Positions 52,166 to 61,188 of a stretch of 64,000 nucleotides of DNA are shown piece after piece. How positions within the stretch are numbered: position 1 is the first letter of the stretch; every line of letters starts with the position of its first letter. The notes under the pieces are model-generated. The model searched no databases, was not told the origin of the DNA, and worked only from the letters and a program-made list of their open reading frames with translations. The translations under genes and the position numbers were made by a program. This stretch comes from Streptomyces sp. NBC_01478. Its GTDB lineage: Bacteria > Actinomycetota > Actinomycetes > Streptomycetales > Streptomycetaceae. Location of the stretch: assembly GCF_036227225.1 (NCBI RefSeq), contig NZ_CP109444.1, positions 4,507,501-4,571,500 of the forward strand, read 5' to 3'.

Positions 52166-53023
52166 TCAGGCGTCTTTGAACTCCTGCCGCTGCCGCCCAA
52201 GCCCCGAGATCTCCAACTCCACAACATCCCCGGCCCGCAAGAACGGCTTGGGCTCAGGCTGCCCCAACGCAACCCCCGCCGGCGTACCGGTGTTGATGAC
52301 ATCCCCGGGGTACAGGGTCATGAACTGGCTGACGTACCGCACCACTTCAGCCACCGAGAAGATCTGCTCCGCGGTCGTCCCGTCCTGCTTCAACTCCCCG
52401 TTGACCCACAGCTTCAGCGACAGCGCCTGCGGGTCCGGCACCTCGTCCGCCGTCACCAGCCACGGCCCCAGCGGGTTGAACGTCTCGCAGTTCTTCCCCT
52501 TGTCCCACGTCCCGCCCCGCTCGATCTGGAACTCCCGCTCGGACACGTCATGGGCGACCGCGTACCCCGCGACATGCGCGAGCGCCTCCTCGTGCGAGGA
52601 CAGATAGCGGGCCGTACGTCCGATGACTACCGCCAGTTCGACCTCCCAGTCGGTCTTCACGGACTTGCGGGGGACGAGCACGGTGTCGTACGGCCCGACG
52701 ACCGTGTCCGCCGCCTTGAAGAAGATGACGGGTTCCGCGGGCGGCTCCGCGCCGGTCTCGCGGGCGTGGTCGTGGTAGTTCAGCCCGATGCACACGACCT
52801 TGCCGATCCGCGCCAGCGGCGGCCCGACCCGCAGCCCGTCGGCGTCCAGCGCGGGCAGCTCCCCGGCGTCGGCGGCGGCGCGGATCCGGCCGAGCGCGGC
52901 GGTGTCGGCGAGCAGCGGCCCGTCGATGTCCGGGACGATGCCGGACAGGTCCCGCAGGGTCCCCTCGGCGTCGAGCAGCGCGGGCCGCTCCGCCCCTGCC
53001 GTACCGACTCGCAGCAGCTTCAT
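52166..53023 (-). CDS. Fumarylacetoacetate-hydrolase family protein
   Basis: The 285-residue enzyme has the FAH-fold marks: VCIGLNYHDHARETG, PVIFFKAADTVVGP, DWEVELAVVIG (metal-binding Glu residues), AYAVAHDVSERE and PGDVINTGTPAGVALG. It probably hydrolyses or decarboxylates a 2-keto acid-type intermediate of sugar or aromatic degradation with Mg2+. The ATG at 53023 has GGAG upstream; a longer frame to 53074 is unlikely. It is a single gene. Confidence 0.92.
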   Translation of the reverse strand: MKLLRVGTAGAERPALLDAEGTLRDLSGIVPDIDGPLLADTAALGRIRAAADAGELPALDADGLRVGPPLARIGKVVCIGLNYHDHARETGAEPPAEPVIFFKAADTVVGPYDTVLVPRKSVKTDWEVELAVVIGRTARYLSSHEEALAHVAGYAVAHDVSEREFQIERGGTWDKGKNCETFNPLGPWLVTADEVPDPQALSLKLWVNGELKQDGTTAEQIFSVAEVVRYVSQFMTLYPGDVINTGTPAGVALGQPEPKPFLRAGDVVELEISGLGRQRQEFKDA

Positions 53024-53152
53024 GTTCACCATCTCCATCGATCGTGCGGGCCGTCGACCGATGGGTGCAGCCATCGGATGACTGGCCGATCCTCCAAGCT
53101 CACGGTCCAGTCCGCAATACCCGGTTCACGGACTGGACCGGCACCGCGCCGC

Positions 53153-53809
53153 TCAGCTCCGCAACAGGGCCCGTTCGACCGCGGTCCAGGCCGCGCTGGT
53201 CGTCACGTACAGCGCGACGGCGAGCGGTACGACGGCCACGGTGCCGAGGGTGAGGAAGGACATGAGCGGCAGCACCCGGGCGACGGTGCTGTCGTCGACC
53301 GCCGTCCGCCTGGCACGGACGTAGCTGAAGGTCGCGACCGCGGCGACGACGAGGAACAGCCCGACGTAGACGAGCCCGGCCGGCCCGAACACCCCGTCCC
53401 CGGCGAGGGCGTCGGCCCAGTGGCCGTCGAGCGGCGCGGCGAACAGCCGGTGGGACAGCAGTTCGTCGCCCCCGCCGGAGAACAGCCGGTACAGCAGGAA
53501 GAAGGCCGGGAGTTGCAGCAGGCTCGGCAGCAGCCCGGACAGCGGTGACACCTTCGCGTCGGTGTGCAACTCCAGTACGGCCGCCCGCAGTTTCTCGGGC
53601 TGCCTCGCGTACCGCTTCCGCAACTCGGCGATCTGCGGCTGGAGTTGTGCCCGCGCCCGCTGTCCGCGCGCGGCGGCCCGGGAGAGGGGATGGACGAGGA
53701 GTCGTACGAGAACCGTGAACAGGACGATCGCGGCGGCGACCGCGGTCGTACCGAACAACGGGTGGAGCAGGTCGGCCAGTTGGCCGACGGTGCGGGTGAG
53801 AACGGACAT
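53153..53809 (-). CDS. Short YidC/Oxa1-family membrane insertase paralog
   Basis: The 218-residue protein has about four hydrophobic segments and the Oxa1 core: RLLVHPLSRAAARGQRARAQLQPQIAELRKRYARQPEKL (the hydrophilic-groove Arg is in RLLVHP), then PSLLQLPAFFLLYRLFSGG. It lacks the long tail of the housekeeping YidC encoded near the origin, so it is a second, accessory insertase. GGAGGG precedes the ATG. The following gene (DUF6412-like) is 71 bases upstream on the opposite side of a small gap. Confidence 0.9.
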   Translation of the reverse strand: MSVLTRTVGQLADLLHPLFGTTAVAAAIVLFTVLVRLLVHPLSRAAARGQRARAQLQPQIAELRKRYARQPEKLRAAVLELHTDAKVSPLSGLLPSLLQLPAFFLLYRLFSGGGDELLSHRLFAAPLDGHWADALAGDGVFGPAGLVYVGLFLVVAAVATFSYVRARRTAVDDSTVARVLPLMSFLTLGTVAVVPLAVALYVTTSAAWTAVERALLRS

Positions 53810-53880
53810 GGGTGAGCCCTCCGTGGGTCTCGTCGTGCCGGAGTGGGGCATGGCGATGCGACGACCCGCGCGGGAATGCC

Positions 53881-54177
53881 TTACGCGGTGGTCGTCCGGA
53901 GGGTGTGTCCGGGGGCTCGGGGGCGTGGCCGGCCCGAGGCGTCGGGGTCGCGCTGGGGCAGGAACGCCGTACGGCGGGCCCGGTCGCGGATGGCCGTACG
54001 GACCCGGGCGGGCGGTACGGCTGGGGCGCGGCGCGCGGTGAGGAGGGCGCGGACGGTGAGGGCGGTGGCGGTCGCGGCGAGCGCGACGGTGACGGCGGCG
54101 GGGAGGCCGCCGGCGTCCAGCAGCGTCAGCGGGAACAGCAGGAACAGGAACAGCAGGGTGGCGCGACCGCGGTTCAT
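53881..54177 (-). CDS. DUF6412-like small membrane protein
   Basis: The 98-residue protein has two hydrophobic segments (TLLFLFLLFPLTLLDAGG and AAVTVALAATATALTVRALL) and a basic, disordered C-terminus. It lies directly upstream of the short yidC paralog on the same strand, an arrangement typical of the DUF6412 family in Streptomyces, so it may assist that insertase. The function is unknown. Confidence 0.75.
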   Translation of the reverse strand: MNRGRATLLFLFLLFPLTLLDAGGLPAAVTVALAATATALTVRALLTARRAPAVPPARVRTAIRDRARRTAFLPQRDPDASGRPRPRAPGHTLRTTTA

Positions 54178-54244
54178 CGGCTGTCCCCCTCCCCCAACTG
54201 CCATTCTCGTACGGTCCGTTATACCTGTCCGGCGTACCCGTCCG

Positions 54245-54772
54245 TCATACCGGATCGGTCTCGATCGGCTGGAGCAGTCGGCGTGGCTGGAGGAGCGCGC
54301 GGCTGACCGGGTCCGCGGGGTCCGGGTTGAGTCCGGAGCCCGGCTCCATGAGGACGTCCCCGGCGGGGACGACGAATCCGCAGGCGGGGCACTCGGCGTA
54401 CGGGCCGAGTTCGGTGCCGCAGTCCGCGTGCCGGAAGTAGCGGAGCTGCGGCTCGTCGAACTGCTCGCGGCCCCACCGGCCGAGTGAGCGCAGGGTCGGC
54501 CACAGGGCGATCGCGCGGTCGGTCGGGACGTACTCGTCGCGCGGCGGGGACTCCCGGTAGCGGCGCTTCTCCAGGATGCCGGCGGCGGTGAGGGCCTGGA
54601 GGCGGGCGGCGAGGACCGCGCGCGGGATGCCGAGGTGGACGAGGAAGTCGTTGTAGCGCCGGACGCCGTAGAGGGCGTCGCGGACGACGAGCAGCGTCCA
54701 GCGCTCCCCGACCACCTCCAGTGCCCGGGCGATCGAGCACTCCTGTGTCGCGTAGTCCTTGCCCAGTGCCAT
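54245..54772 (-). CDS. HxlR-family transcriptional regulator
   Basis: The 175-residue regulator has the HxlR signature ECSIARALEVVGERWTLLVVRDALYGVRRYNDFLVHLGIPRAVLAARL with wing KRRYRESPPRDEYVPTD. The C-terminus contains a four-Cys zinc-ribbon-like pattern (HADCGTE, ECPACGF), which is unusual for short HxlR proteins. It is divergent from an MFS gene, with two copies of an inverted-repeat operator between and into that gene. Confidence 0.92.
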   Translation of the reverse strand: MALGKDYATQECSIARALEVVGERWTLLVVRDALYGVRRYNDFLVHLGIPRAVLAARLQALTAAGILEKRRYRESPPRDEYVPTDRAIALWPTLRSLGRWGREQFDEPQLRYFRHADCGTELGPYAECPACGFVVPAGDVLMEPGSGLNPDPADPVSRALLQPRRLLQPIETDPV

Positions 54773-54801
54773 GCCGTCCACCTTAGCCACTTTCCGACTT
54801 C

Positions 54802-54867
54802 TAGGTTCATTGAACGAACCTACGGTGTTACGGTACTCCTCATGACTAGGTTCAGTGAACGAACTCT
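54802..54867. promoter_or_regulatory. Duplicated HxlR operator, one copy inside the MFS coding region
   Basis: AGGTTCATTGAACGAACCT (54803-54821) is an inverted repeat. AGGTTCAGTGAACGAAC recurs at 54848-54864, starting 45 bases later. The second copy lies inside codons 3-8 of the MFS gene, while the first is in the divergent gap. Both contain the inner palindrome GTTCA-N-TGAAC. Confidence 0.85.
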
Positions 54868-56257
54868 CAGCCGGACATCCGCGGCGCCCGAGGCAACCGA
54901 GGCACCCGCGGTCTCCGAGCCGAGCGTGCCGCACCCCCGCGCCACCCTCGCCCTGACCAGCGCGGCCACCGCCGTCGCGCTGATGACGTACACCGCGCCG
55001 ATGGTCACGCTCCCGGACATCGCCGCCGCCCTGCACACCCCGCTCTCCGCCCAGGCCTGGCTGCTGAACGGCACCCCGCTTGGCCTGGCCGCGCTGCTCC
55101 TGGTCGCCGGCAGCCTCGCCGACGACTACGGCCGCCGCCGAATCTTCCTGGCCGGCACCTTCGCGCTGGGCATCACCACGGCACTCTCCGCGCTGACCTC
55201 CTCGACCTTGCTGTTCACCCTGACCCGGATCGCGCAGGGCGCGTCCAGCGCGGCCCTCCTCGCCAGCAGCCTGGGCCTGATCGTGCACGCCTTCCCGACC
55301 CCGCGCGGCCGCCTGCACGCGACCGGCGTGTGGGGCGCGTTCGTCAGCGGCGGCATAGCCGTCGGCCCACTGGTGGCGGGTGCGATGCCGGACTGGCGCG
55401 TGGCCTACGGCGTCCTCGGCGCCGCCGCGCTCGTCGTGGCGGCCCTCGGCGTCCGTACGTTGTCCGAGTCCCGCGCACCGCGCGGCGGACGCCCCGATCT
55501 CGCCGGAGCGGTCACCTTCGGGCTGGCGCTGGTCGCCCTCGTGGCCGCGTTGACGCTGGGCCGCGACGGCTGGCTGCGGGCGCCGGTGGGCCTGCTGGCA
55601 CTGGCGGCCGTCGTGCTGGTCGGCGTCTTCGCGCTGGTGGAGCGCCGGGGCGCGACCCCGATGATCGACCTGAGCCTGCTGCGCCACCGCCTCTTCCTGG
55701 CCTCCTCGGCGGGCGGCCTGTTCACGGGCTTCGCGGTGATCGGCCTGTTCAGCTTCCTGCCGGCGCTGTTGCAGCAGACGCTGGGGCTGTCCGCGATGGA
55801 CACGGCCTGGCTGTTCCTCCTCTGGTCGGGCCTGTCCTTCACGGTCGCCCTCCAGGCCCGCCGCCTCGCCGGCCGCGTCTCCTCCCGGCACCAACTCACT
55901 CTGGGTTTCCTGCTGCACGCGGCCGGCGTCCTGACGATGCTCGGCGCGCTGGACTCCGGTTCCTGGGTACGGCTGCTGCCGGGACTGGTGATCGCCGGGG
56001 TGGGCAGCGGTCTGCTGAACGCCGCGCTGCCGCTGCTGTCCGTGGAGTCGGTACCGGCGGCCCGGGCCGCGATGGGCTCCGGGGCACAGCAGACGTTCCG
56101 GTACATCGGCTCGTGCGCCGGGGTCGCGCTGACGATCGCGATCGCCACGTCGGCCGGGGGCGGTCTCGCCCGTGGCGCGGACATCGCGATGGTGGTGTCG
56201 GCGGGGCTCGCGGTGGTGGCCGCGGTGAGTGTGGGGATGTTGCGGGAGCGGGCGTGA
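54842..56257 (+). CDS. MFS transporter, probable drug efflux
   Basis: The 471-residue transporter has about 14 hydrophobic segments, motif A GSLADDYGRRRIF and motif C-like GAFVSGGIAVGPLVAGAMPDWR. It is a DHA2-like exporter. The ATG at 54842 follows a short leader; the operator lies within the first codons, so HxlR binding would block both initiation and elongation. The N-terminal 25 residues are hydrophilic and low complexity. Confidence 0.9.
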   Translation: MTRFSERTLSRTSAAPEATEAPAVSEPSVPHPRATLALTSAATAVALMTYTAPMVTLPDIAAALHTPLSAQAWLLNGTPLGLAALLLVAGSLADDYGRRRIFLAGTFALGITTALSALTSSTLLFTLTRIAQGASSAALLASSLGLIVHAFPTPRGRLHATGVWGAFVSGGIAVGPLVAGAMPDWRVAYGVLGAAALVVAALGVRTLSESRAPRGGRPDLAGAVTFGLALVALVAALTLGRDGWLRAPVGLLALAAVVLVGVFALVERRGATPMIDLSLLRHRLFLASSAGGLFTGFAVIGLFSFLPALLQQTLGLSAMDTAWLFLLWSGLSFTVALQARRLAGRVSSRHQLTLGFLLHAAGVLTMLGALDSGSWVRLLPGLVIAGVGSGLLNAALPLLSVESVPAARAAMGSGAQQTFRYIGSCAGVALTIAIATSAGGGLARGADIAMVVSAGLAVVAAVSVGMLRERA

Positions 56258-56266
56258 ATCAGTGAA

Positions 56267-57049
56267 TCAACGGGGGTGCGTGGAGGTGAGCGTGCCCCAG
56301 ACCACCATGCGGTACCTGGACGTGAACTCCGGGGTGCAGGTGGTGAGGGTGATGTAGAAGCCGGGTTCGCTGTAGCCGTAGGACGGCTTGACGACCGAGC
56401 GCGGGATCGGCCGGATGACACCCGAGTCGGCGGCGGAGGTCTGCGGCAGGATCTTCTCGACCGTGTACGTGAAGGTGGCCGCGCTCGTCTCGACCTGGAC
56501 GGTGTCCTTGAGGCGCAGCCGCGGGAGATACCGGAAGGGCTCGCCGTGGGTGTTGCGGTGCCCGGCGAGCGCGAAGTTCCCTGTCTGACCCGGCTGTTGG
56601 GTGCCGGGGTAGTGGCCGACGTACCCCTTGTTGAGCACGTGCTGCTTGCTGACGCCCTCCGCGACGGGGACGCGGAGGTGGAGGCGGGGGATGGTGAGGA
56701 TGGCGTAGGCCTGGGAGGGGTGAGGGGTGGCGGATCCGCCGGCACCGGTGCCCGAGCCGGCCCGACCGCCCGCTGAACTGCCGCCCGCCGTACCGGTGTT
56801 GGCTGATCCCGTGTCGCCCGACGGGGTGCTGCCGCTCGCCGCGCCGGGCGTCGCCCATTGCCGCTCCAGCGCCTGCACCTGATGCTCGGCGCCCTGGCGG
56901 GCCTCCCGGTTGGTCCACCACAGCTCGTGGACGACGAGGAGCAGCAGGACGACCCCGGCGGTGACGAGCAGCTCCCCGCCGGTCCACAGGGCGCGTCGGC
57001 GCAGCGCACGGCGTCGACGGCCGCGGTGCTGCACGACGGGAACCCGCAT
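56267..57049 (-). CDS. Class E sortase
   Basis: The 260-residue membrane protein has an Arg-rich N-terminus, one transmembrane segment (about 22-45), a Gly/Ser/Thr-rich stalk (about 65-110) and a transpeptidase domain with NFALAGHRNTHGEPF (catalytic His), TLTTCTPEF (catalytic Cys) and SRYRMVVWGTL (Arg). TLTTC is the class E signature. It should anchor LAXTG proteins such as that at 47043-47840 to the wall. GTG 57058 is an alternative start. Confidence 0.92.
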   Translation of the reverse strand: MRVPVVQHRGRRRRALRRRALWTGGELLVTAGVVLLLLVVHELWWTNREARQGAEHQVQALERQWATPGAASGSTPSGDTGSANTGTAGGSSAGGRAGSGTGAGGSATPHPSQAYAILTIPRLHLRVPVAEGVSKQHVLNKGYVGHYPGTQQPGQTGNFALAGHRNTHGEPFRYLPRLRLKDTVQVETSAATFTYTVEKILPQTSAADSGVIRPIPRSVVKPSYGYSEPGFYITLTTCTPEFTSRYRMVVWGTLTSTHPR

Positions 57050-57265
57050 GGGCCGCACGATAAGGGCCGGTTCGCGAACTCACCAGACCCGTGGTCCCGT
57101 TGGTCGTGGAGGTGCCTGTTCGATCCTTCGTACACGGGTTTTAGAAAGGGGTGTCACAACCCTCGACAACCTCACACACCACACCCGATGCTTCCTGGTG
57201 GCACGAGCCGGGGGGATGGCCGACGCCGGTGGGACGACCGGCGGTTGAGCGAATCGGGAGTAGAG

Positions 57266-58741
57266 ATGATCCGACGCAGAACCCTGCTGGCCGCAGCGGG
57301 CGGTGGGCTCCTCGGCACCGCCCTGGCGGCCGGCACCGCACGCGCCGACGCGACGATCGCGGTCAACCCGGCGACGAAGTACGGCACTTGGGAGGGCTGG
57401 GGCACCTCGCTCGCCTGGTGGGCGAATGTCTTCGGCGCCCGGGACGACTTCGCCGACATCTTCTTCACCACCAAGTCGACGACGTACAACGGCACTTCAC
57501 TGCCGGGCCTGGGCCTGAACATCGCCCGCTACAACCTGGGCGCGTGCAGTTGGAACACGGTGAGCGGCGAGTCGATGGTCGCCTCGGCCAACATCCCCGC
57601 GTTCAAGCAGATCGAGGGCTACTGGCAGGACTGGAACAACGAGGACCCCACGTCCTCGGCATGGAAGTGGACGGCGGACGCGACCCAGCGGGCGATGCTG
57701 GTGAAGGCGACGGCACGAGGGGCCACCACCGAGCTCTTCGCCAACTCCCCCATGTGGTGGATGTGTCTGAACCACAACCCGTCGGGCGCCTCCGGCGGCG
57801 GCAACAACCTCCAGTCCTGGAACTACCGCCAGCACGCCTCCCACTTGGCGGCAGTCGCCCTCTACGCGAAGAACAACTGGGGAGTGAACTTCGCGACGGT
57901 CGAGGCCTTCAACGAGCCCTCGTCGAGCTGGTGGACGGCGACCGGCACGCAGGAGGGCTGCCACATGGACTCGGCGGTCCAGGCCGCCGTACTCCCGTAC
58001 GTCCGCAGCGAGTTGGACGCCCGCGGCCTGACGAGCACGAAGATCTCGGCGTCCGACGAGACGAGCTACGACCTGGCACGGACGACCTGGAGCGCCTTCT
58101 CGTCCACGACGAAGGGCTACGTCAACCGCGTCAACGTCCACGGCTACCAGGGCTCGGGCGGCCGTAGGGACCTGCTCTACACGGACGTGGTGACGACGGC
58201 GGGCAAGGCCCTCTGGAACTCCGAGACGGGCGACAGCGACGCCACGGGCCTGACCATGGCCAGCAACCTGCTCTACGACTTCCGCTGGCTGCACCCGACG
58301 GCGTGGACGTACTGGCAGGTCATGGACCCGAGTTCGGGCTGGGCGATGATCGCGTACGACCAGAGCACGCTCACGGCCGGCGCGGTGCAGACGAAGTACT
58401 ACGTGATGGCCCAGTTCAGCCGCCACATCCGCCCCGGCATGACGATCCTCGACACGGGCGTGAGCTACGCGGCGGCGGGCTACGACGCGACGGCGAAGCG
58501 GTTGGTCATCGTGGCCGCGAACACCGGCTCGTCCTCGACGACCCTGACCTTCGACCTCTCCAAGTTCACGACGGTGGCGGGCGGTTCGAGCGGTCTGGTC
58601 CCGCGCTGGAACACGGTGACGGGCGGTGGCGGTGACTTGTACACCTCCCACTCGGACACCTACCTGAGCGGCAAGACGGTGAGCGCGACGTTCGCGGCCG
58701 GGGCGGTGCAGACCTTGCAGATCGACGGGGTGGTGATCTGA
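57266..58741 (+). CDS. Secreted GH30 glycosidase (endo-beta-1,6-galactanase-like)
   Basis: The 491-residue enzyme has a Tat signal (MIRRRTLLAAAGGGLLG) cleaved near ARA|DA at about 27. GH30 marks: GTWEGWGTSLAWWANVFG, GLGLNIARYNLGACSW, the acid/base Glu217 in EAFNEPSS and the nucleophile Glu320 in LWNSETGD. These fit GH30 subfamily 5 galactanases that act on arabinogalactan side chains. The C-terminal beta-sandwich (about 420-491) is part of the family. GGGAG lies five bases before the ATG. The MFS gene follows after 29 bases. Confidence 0.92.
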   Translation: MIRRRTLLAAAGGGLLGTALAAGTARADATIAVNPATKYGTWEGWGTSLAWWANVFGARDDFADIFFTTKSTTYNGTSLPGLGLNIARYNLGACSWNTVSGESMVASANIPAFKQIEGYWQDWNNEDPTSSAWKWTADATQRAMLVKATARGATTELFANSPMWWMCLNHNPSGASGGGNNLQSWNYRQHASHLAAVALYAKNNWGVNFATVEAFNEPSSSWWTATGTQEGCHMDSAVQAAVLPYVRSELDARGLTSTKISASDETSYDLARTTWSAFSSTTKGYVNRVNVHGYQGSGGRRDLLYTDVVTTAGKALWNSETGDSDATGLTMASNLLYDFRWLHPTAWTYWQVMDPSSGWAMIAYDQSTLTAGAVQTKYYVMAQFSRHIRPGMTILDTGVSYAAAGYDATAKRLVIVAANTGSSSTTLTFDLSKFTTVAGGSSGLVPRWNTVTGGGGDLYTSHSDTYLSGKTVSATFAAGAVQTLQIDGVVI

Positions 58742-58770
58742 CCTCTCAACGCACTGATGGCGGCGGGCGG

Positions 58771-60015
58771 TTGGCCCCGTCCACGCAACTCGGAGGCGGT
58801 GGCGGGCAGTTCGGCCTGCTCGCGCTGGCGCTCGGCGGTTTCGGAATCGGCCTGACCGAGTTCGTGATCGCCGGGCTGCTGCCACAGGTGAGCCGCGGCC
58901 TGGACGTGTCCACGGCCGCGGCGGGCTGGCTGATCTCCGGCTACGCGCTGACGGTCGCGGCAGGCGCGATAGCGGTGACGGCGGCAACGGCGGGCCGGCC
59001 GCAAAAGCCGATCCTGGTAGGCCTGTTGGCCCTGTTCGTGGCGGGCAACCTGCTGTGCGCGATCGCGCCGAACTACCCGACGATGCTCCTGGGCCGCGTG
59101 GTGGCGGCCCTCTGCCACGGCTCGTTCTTCGGCATCGGCTCCCTCGTGGCCCGCCGCCTGGTCCCTCCCGAACGGGCCTCCCGCGCGGTCGCGATGATGT
59201 TCGCCGGCCTGACGGTGGCGAACGTACTCGGCGTCCCCTTCGGCGCCCTCGTCGGCGAGCGGTGGGGCTGGCGGGCGACGTTCTGGGCGATCACGGGGAT
59301 CGGTTCGGTGGCGCTGGTGGCGATCGCCGTCCTGGTACCGGGATGGGCGGGAGGAACGAGCGGCCGGGCGGACCTGCGATCCCAACTCCGTTCCTTCCGC
59401 TCGACCCAGGTGTGGCTGACGCTCACGGCCACGGCCCTCGGCTACGGCGGCATGTTCGGCGCGTTCAGCTACCTCGCGTACACCTTCACCGAGGTCACGG
59501 GCTTCTCCGCGACGGACGTGGCCTGGCTGCTGGTGGTCTACGGCACGGGCCTGGTCGTAGGCAACATCGCGGGCGGCCGGGGCGCGGACCACAACCGCGA
59601 CGTGACGCTGCTCGTGTCCCTGACCGGCCTGGCGGCCACGTTGACGGTGTTCGGGTTGCTGGCGAGCAGTCGGCCGGCGTCGGTGATCCTGGTCTTCCTG
59701 CTGGGCGCGTTCGGGTTCGCGACGGTCCCCGGGATGATCACGCGGGTGACGGATGCGGCGGGGGGTGTGCCGCTGGCGGCGAGCGCGAACGTGTCCGCGT
59801 CGAATGTGGGGAACGCGGTGGGGGCGTGGCTGGGGGGCCTGGCGATCAGTGCGGGGTGGGGGTATGCGGCTCCGTTGTTCGTGGGGGCGGGGATTGTGGG
59901 GGTGGGGTTGGGGGTCATGGGGTGGGCGGCGCGGGGATCGACGGACAGCGCCAGGGGTGGGGGCGGGGGTGCGGGCGGGGCAACAGGAGAAGCCGCGGAA
60001 GTGCAGCGGTCGTAA
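58771..60015 (+). CDS. MFS transporter (12-TM, AraJ/CmlA-like)
   Basis: The 414-residue transporter has about 12 hydrophobic segments, with LTEFVIAGLLPQVSRGLDVSTAAAGWLISGYAL and GSLVARRLVPPERASRAVAMMFAGLTVANVLGVPFGALVGERWGWRATFW, typical of DHA1 proteins of the arabinose-efflux/chloramphenicol-export type. The TTG start at 58771 lies just after the GH30 stop and is uncertain, since the frame is open upstream. A link to galactan sugars is possible but unproven. Confidence 0.88.
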   Translation: MAPSTQLGGGGGQFGLLALALGGFGIGLTEFVIAGLLPQVSRGLDVSTAAAGWLISGYALTVAAGAIAVTAATAGRPQKPILVGLLALFVAGNLLCAIAPNYPTMLLGRVVAALCHGSFFGIGSLVARRLVPPERASRAVAMMFAGLTVANVLGVPFGALVGERWGWRATFWAITGIGSVALVAIAVLVPGWAGGTSGRADLRSQLRSFRSTQVWLTLTATALGYGGMFGAFSYLAYTFTEVTGFSATDVAWLLVVYGTGLVVGNIAGGRGADHNRDVTLLVSLTGLAATLTVFGLLASSRPASVILVFLLGAFGFATVPGMITRVTDAAGGVPLAASANVSASNVGNAVGAWLGGLAISAGWGYAAPLFVGAGIVGVGLGVMGWAARGSTDSARGGGGGAGGATGEAAEVQRS

Positions 60016-60171
60016 GAAAACCGCCGGAAACCGAAAAGCCACCCGGAGTTCCCCACAAGGCGGCCTCCTGACCCCCTCACACCGCTCCCCCACCGCACTC
60101 TCACCGGCCGACCTGGGCATATCTCTCCCCTTGCCTCCATCTGTGTCGGCATCGGCAGTACCGTGTCGTTC

Positions 60172-61182
60172 ATGCGCCCCGACACGCCCGCCGAGAACGT
60201 CGACCACCCCGCCGAAGCGGCCCGCCTGGAGCGGACCGCGGCCCGCTACCCCGAGGACGCCGAGGCCCTGCTCCTCCAGGCCGCGGCCCACCTCGAACTG
60301 GCCGGCGACCGCCCCGCCGCCACCACGCTCTACGACCGCCTGCTGTCGTCACCGGACACCCTGGAAACCCCGCACCTGGTACGGGCCCTCAAGGCCTCGA
60401 ACCTCTGGGAGTACGGCCACGAGGCCGAGGCCAGGGCGATCATCGACGGGGTACGGACCGCGTCCCCGCGCGATCCCGCGCCCTGGGTGATCGTCGCGGA
60501 GTCCCTGGAGGCCCATGACGAGCTGGAGGCGGCGCAGGAGACGTTCACGGCGGGGGTGGCTCTGCTCCTGACGGACGTACCCGAACCCCCTTACTCGACC
60601 CACCCGTTGCTGTTCGGCCGACACCGGGTCCGGCGCATGCTGGGCGTGTCGCACGACGAGTGGGACACGCTGGCGGACACGTTGCATTCGTCCTCGGTGT
60701 CCCTGGACGAGCTGCACGACCCGAAGAGGGTGTGGTCCCTGGGGTCGGACAACCCGGCGGAGCTTGAGGCCGAGATCTCGCGGCTGCGAGCGGAGTTGGG
60801 GGCGTACCGGGAGGCGCTGTCCCGACCGTTCCCGGTGGCCGTGCTGCACTGGCCCGAGGGTGAACTCGCCGAACTGGTGGGGGCGTACGAGTCCCTCGCG
60901 ACGGAGTACCCGTCGCACGAGGAGCACCTCGCGACGATAGAGGGGTCGCTTCGGGAGCTGGCGGCGAGTGGCACGCCGAACCTTGGGATCGTTACCGGGA
61001 CTGTGCCTTCTTACGAGGCGTTCGCTGCCTCTGAGGGGGCTTCGCCAGGGGATGTTGATCTGTTGCCGCAGTATGCGACGACGTTGGCGGCGCGGGGGCG
61101 GGCTGTGGTTTGGCCGCCTCAGCGGGGGGCTTCTTGTTGGTGTGGGTCGGGAGAGGCCTATGGGGAGTGCCACGGGGGCTGA
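60172..61182 (+). CDS. TPR-like protein with C-terminal SEC-C zinc motif
   Basis: The 336-residue protein is helical: AARLERTAARYPEDAEALLLQAAAHLELAGDRPAATTLYDRLL and AIIDGVRTASPRDPAPWVIVAESLEAHDELEAAQETF are TPR-like. It ends in CWCGSGEAYGECHGG, a SEC-C zinc knuckle (Cys-x-Cys-x8-Cys-His) of the type found at the end of SecA and other proteins. It may be an adaptor. ATG 60172 is preferred over GTG 60163. The 3' part uses more T-ending codons than its neighbours. Confidence 0.85.
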   Translation: MRPDTPAENVDHPAEAARLERTAARYPEDAEALLLQAAAHLELAGDRPAATTLYDRLLSSPDTLETPHLVRALKASNLWEYGHEAEARAIIDGVRTASPRDPAPWVIVAESLEAHDELEAAQETFTAGVALLLTDVPEPPYSTHPLLFGRHRVRRMLGVSHDEWDTLADTLHSSSVSLDELHDPKRVWSLGSDNPAELEAEISRLRAELGAYREALSRPFPVAVLHWPEGELAELVGAYESLATEYPSHEEHLATIEGSLRELAASGTPNLGIVTGTVPSYEAFAASEGASPGDVDLLPQYATTLAARGRAVVWPPQRGASCWCGSGEAYGECHGG

Positions 61183-61188
61183 GGAGCG

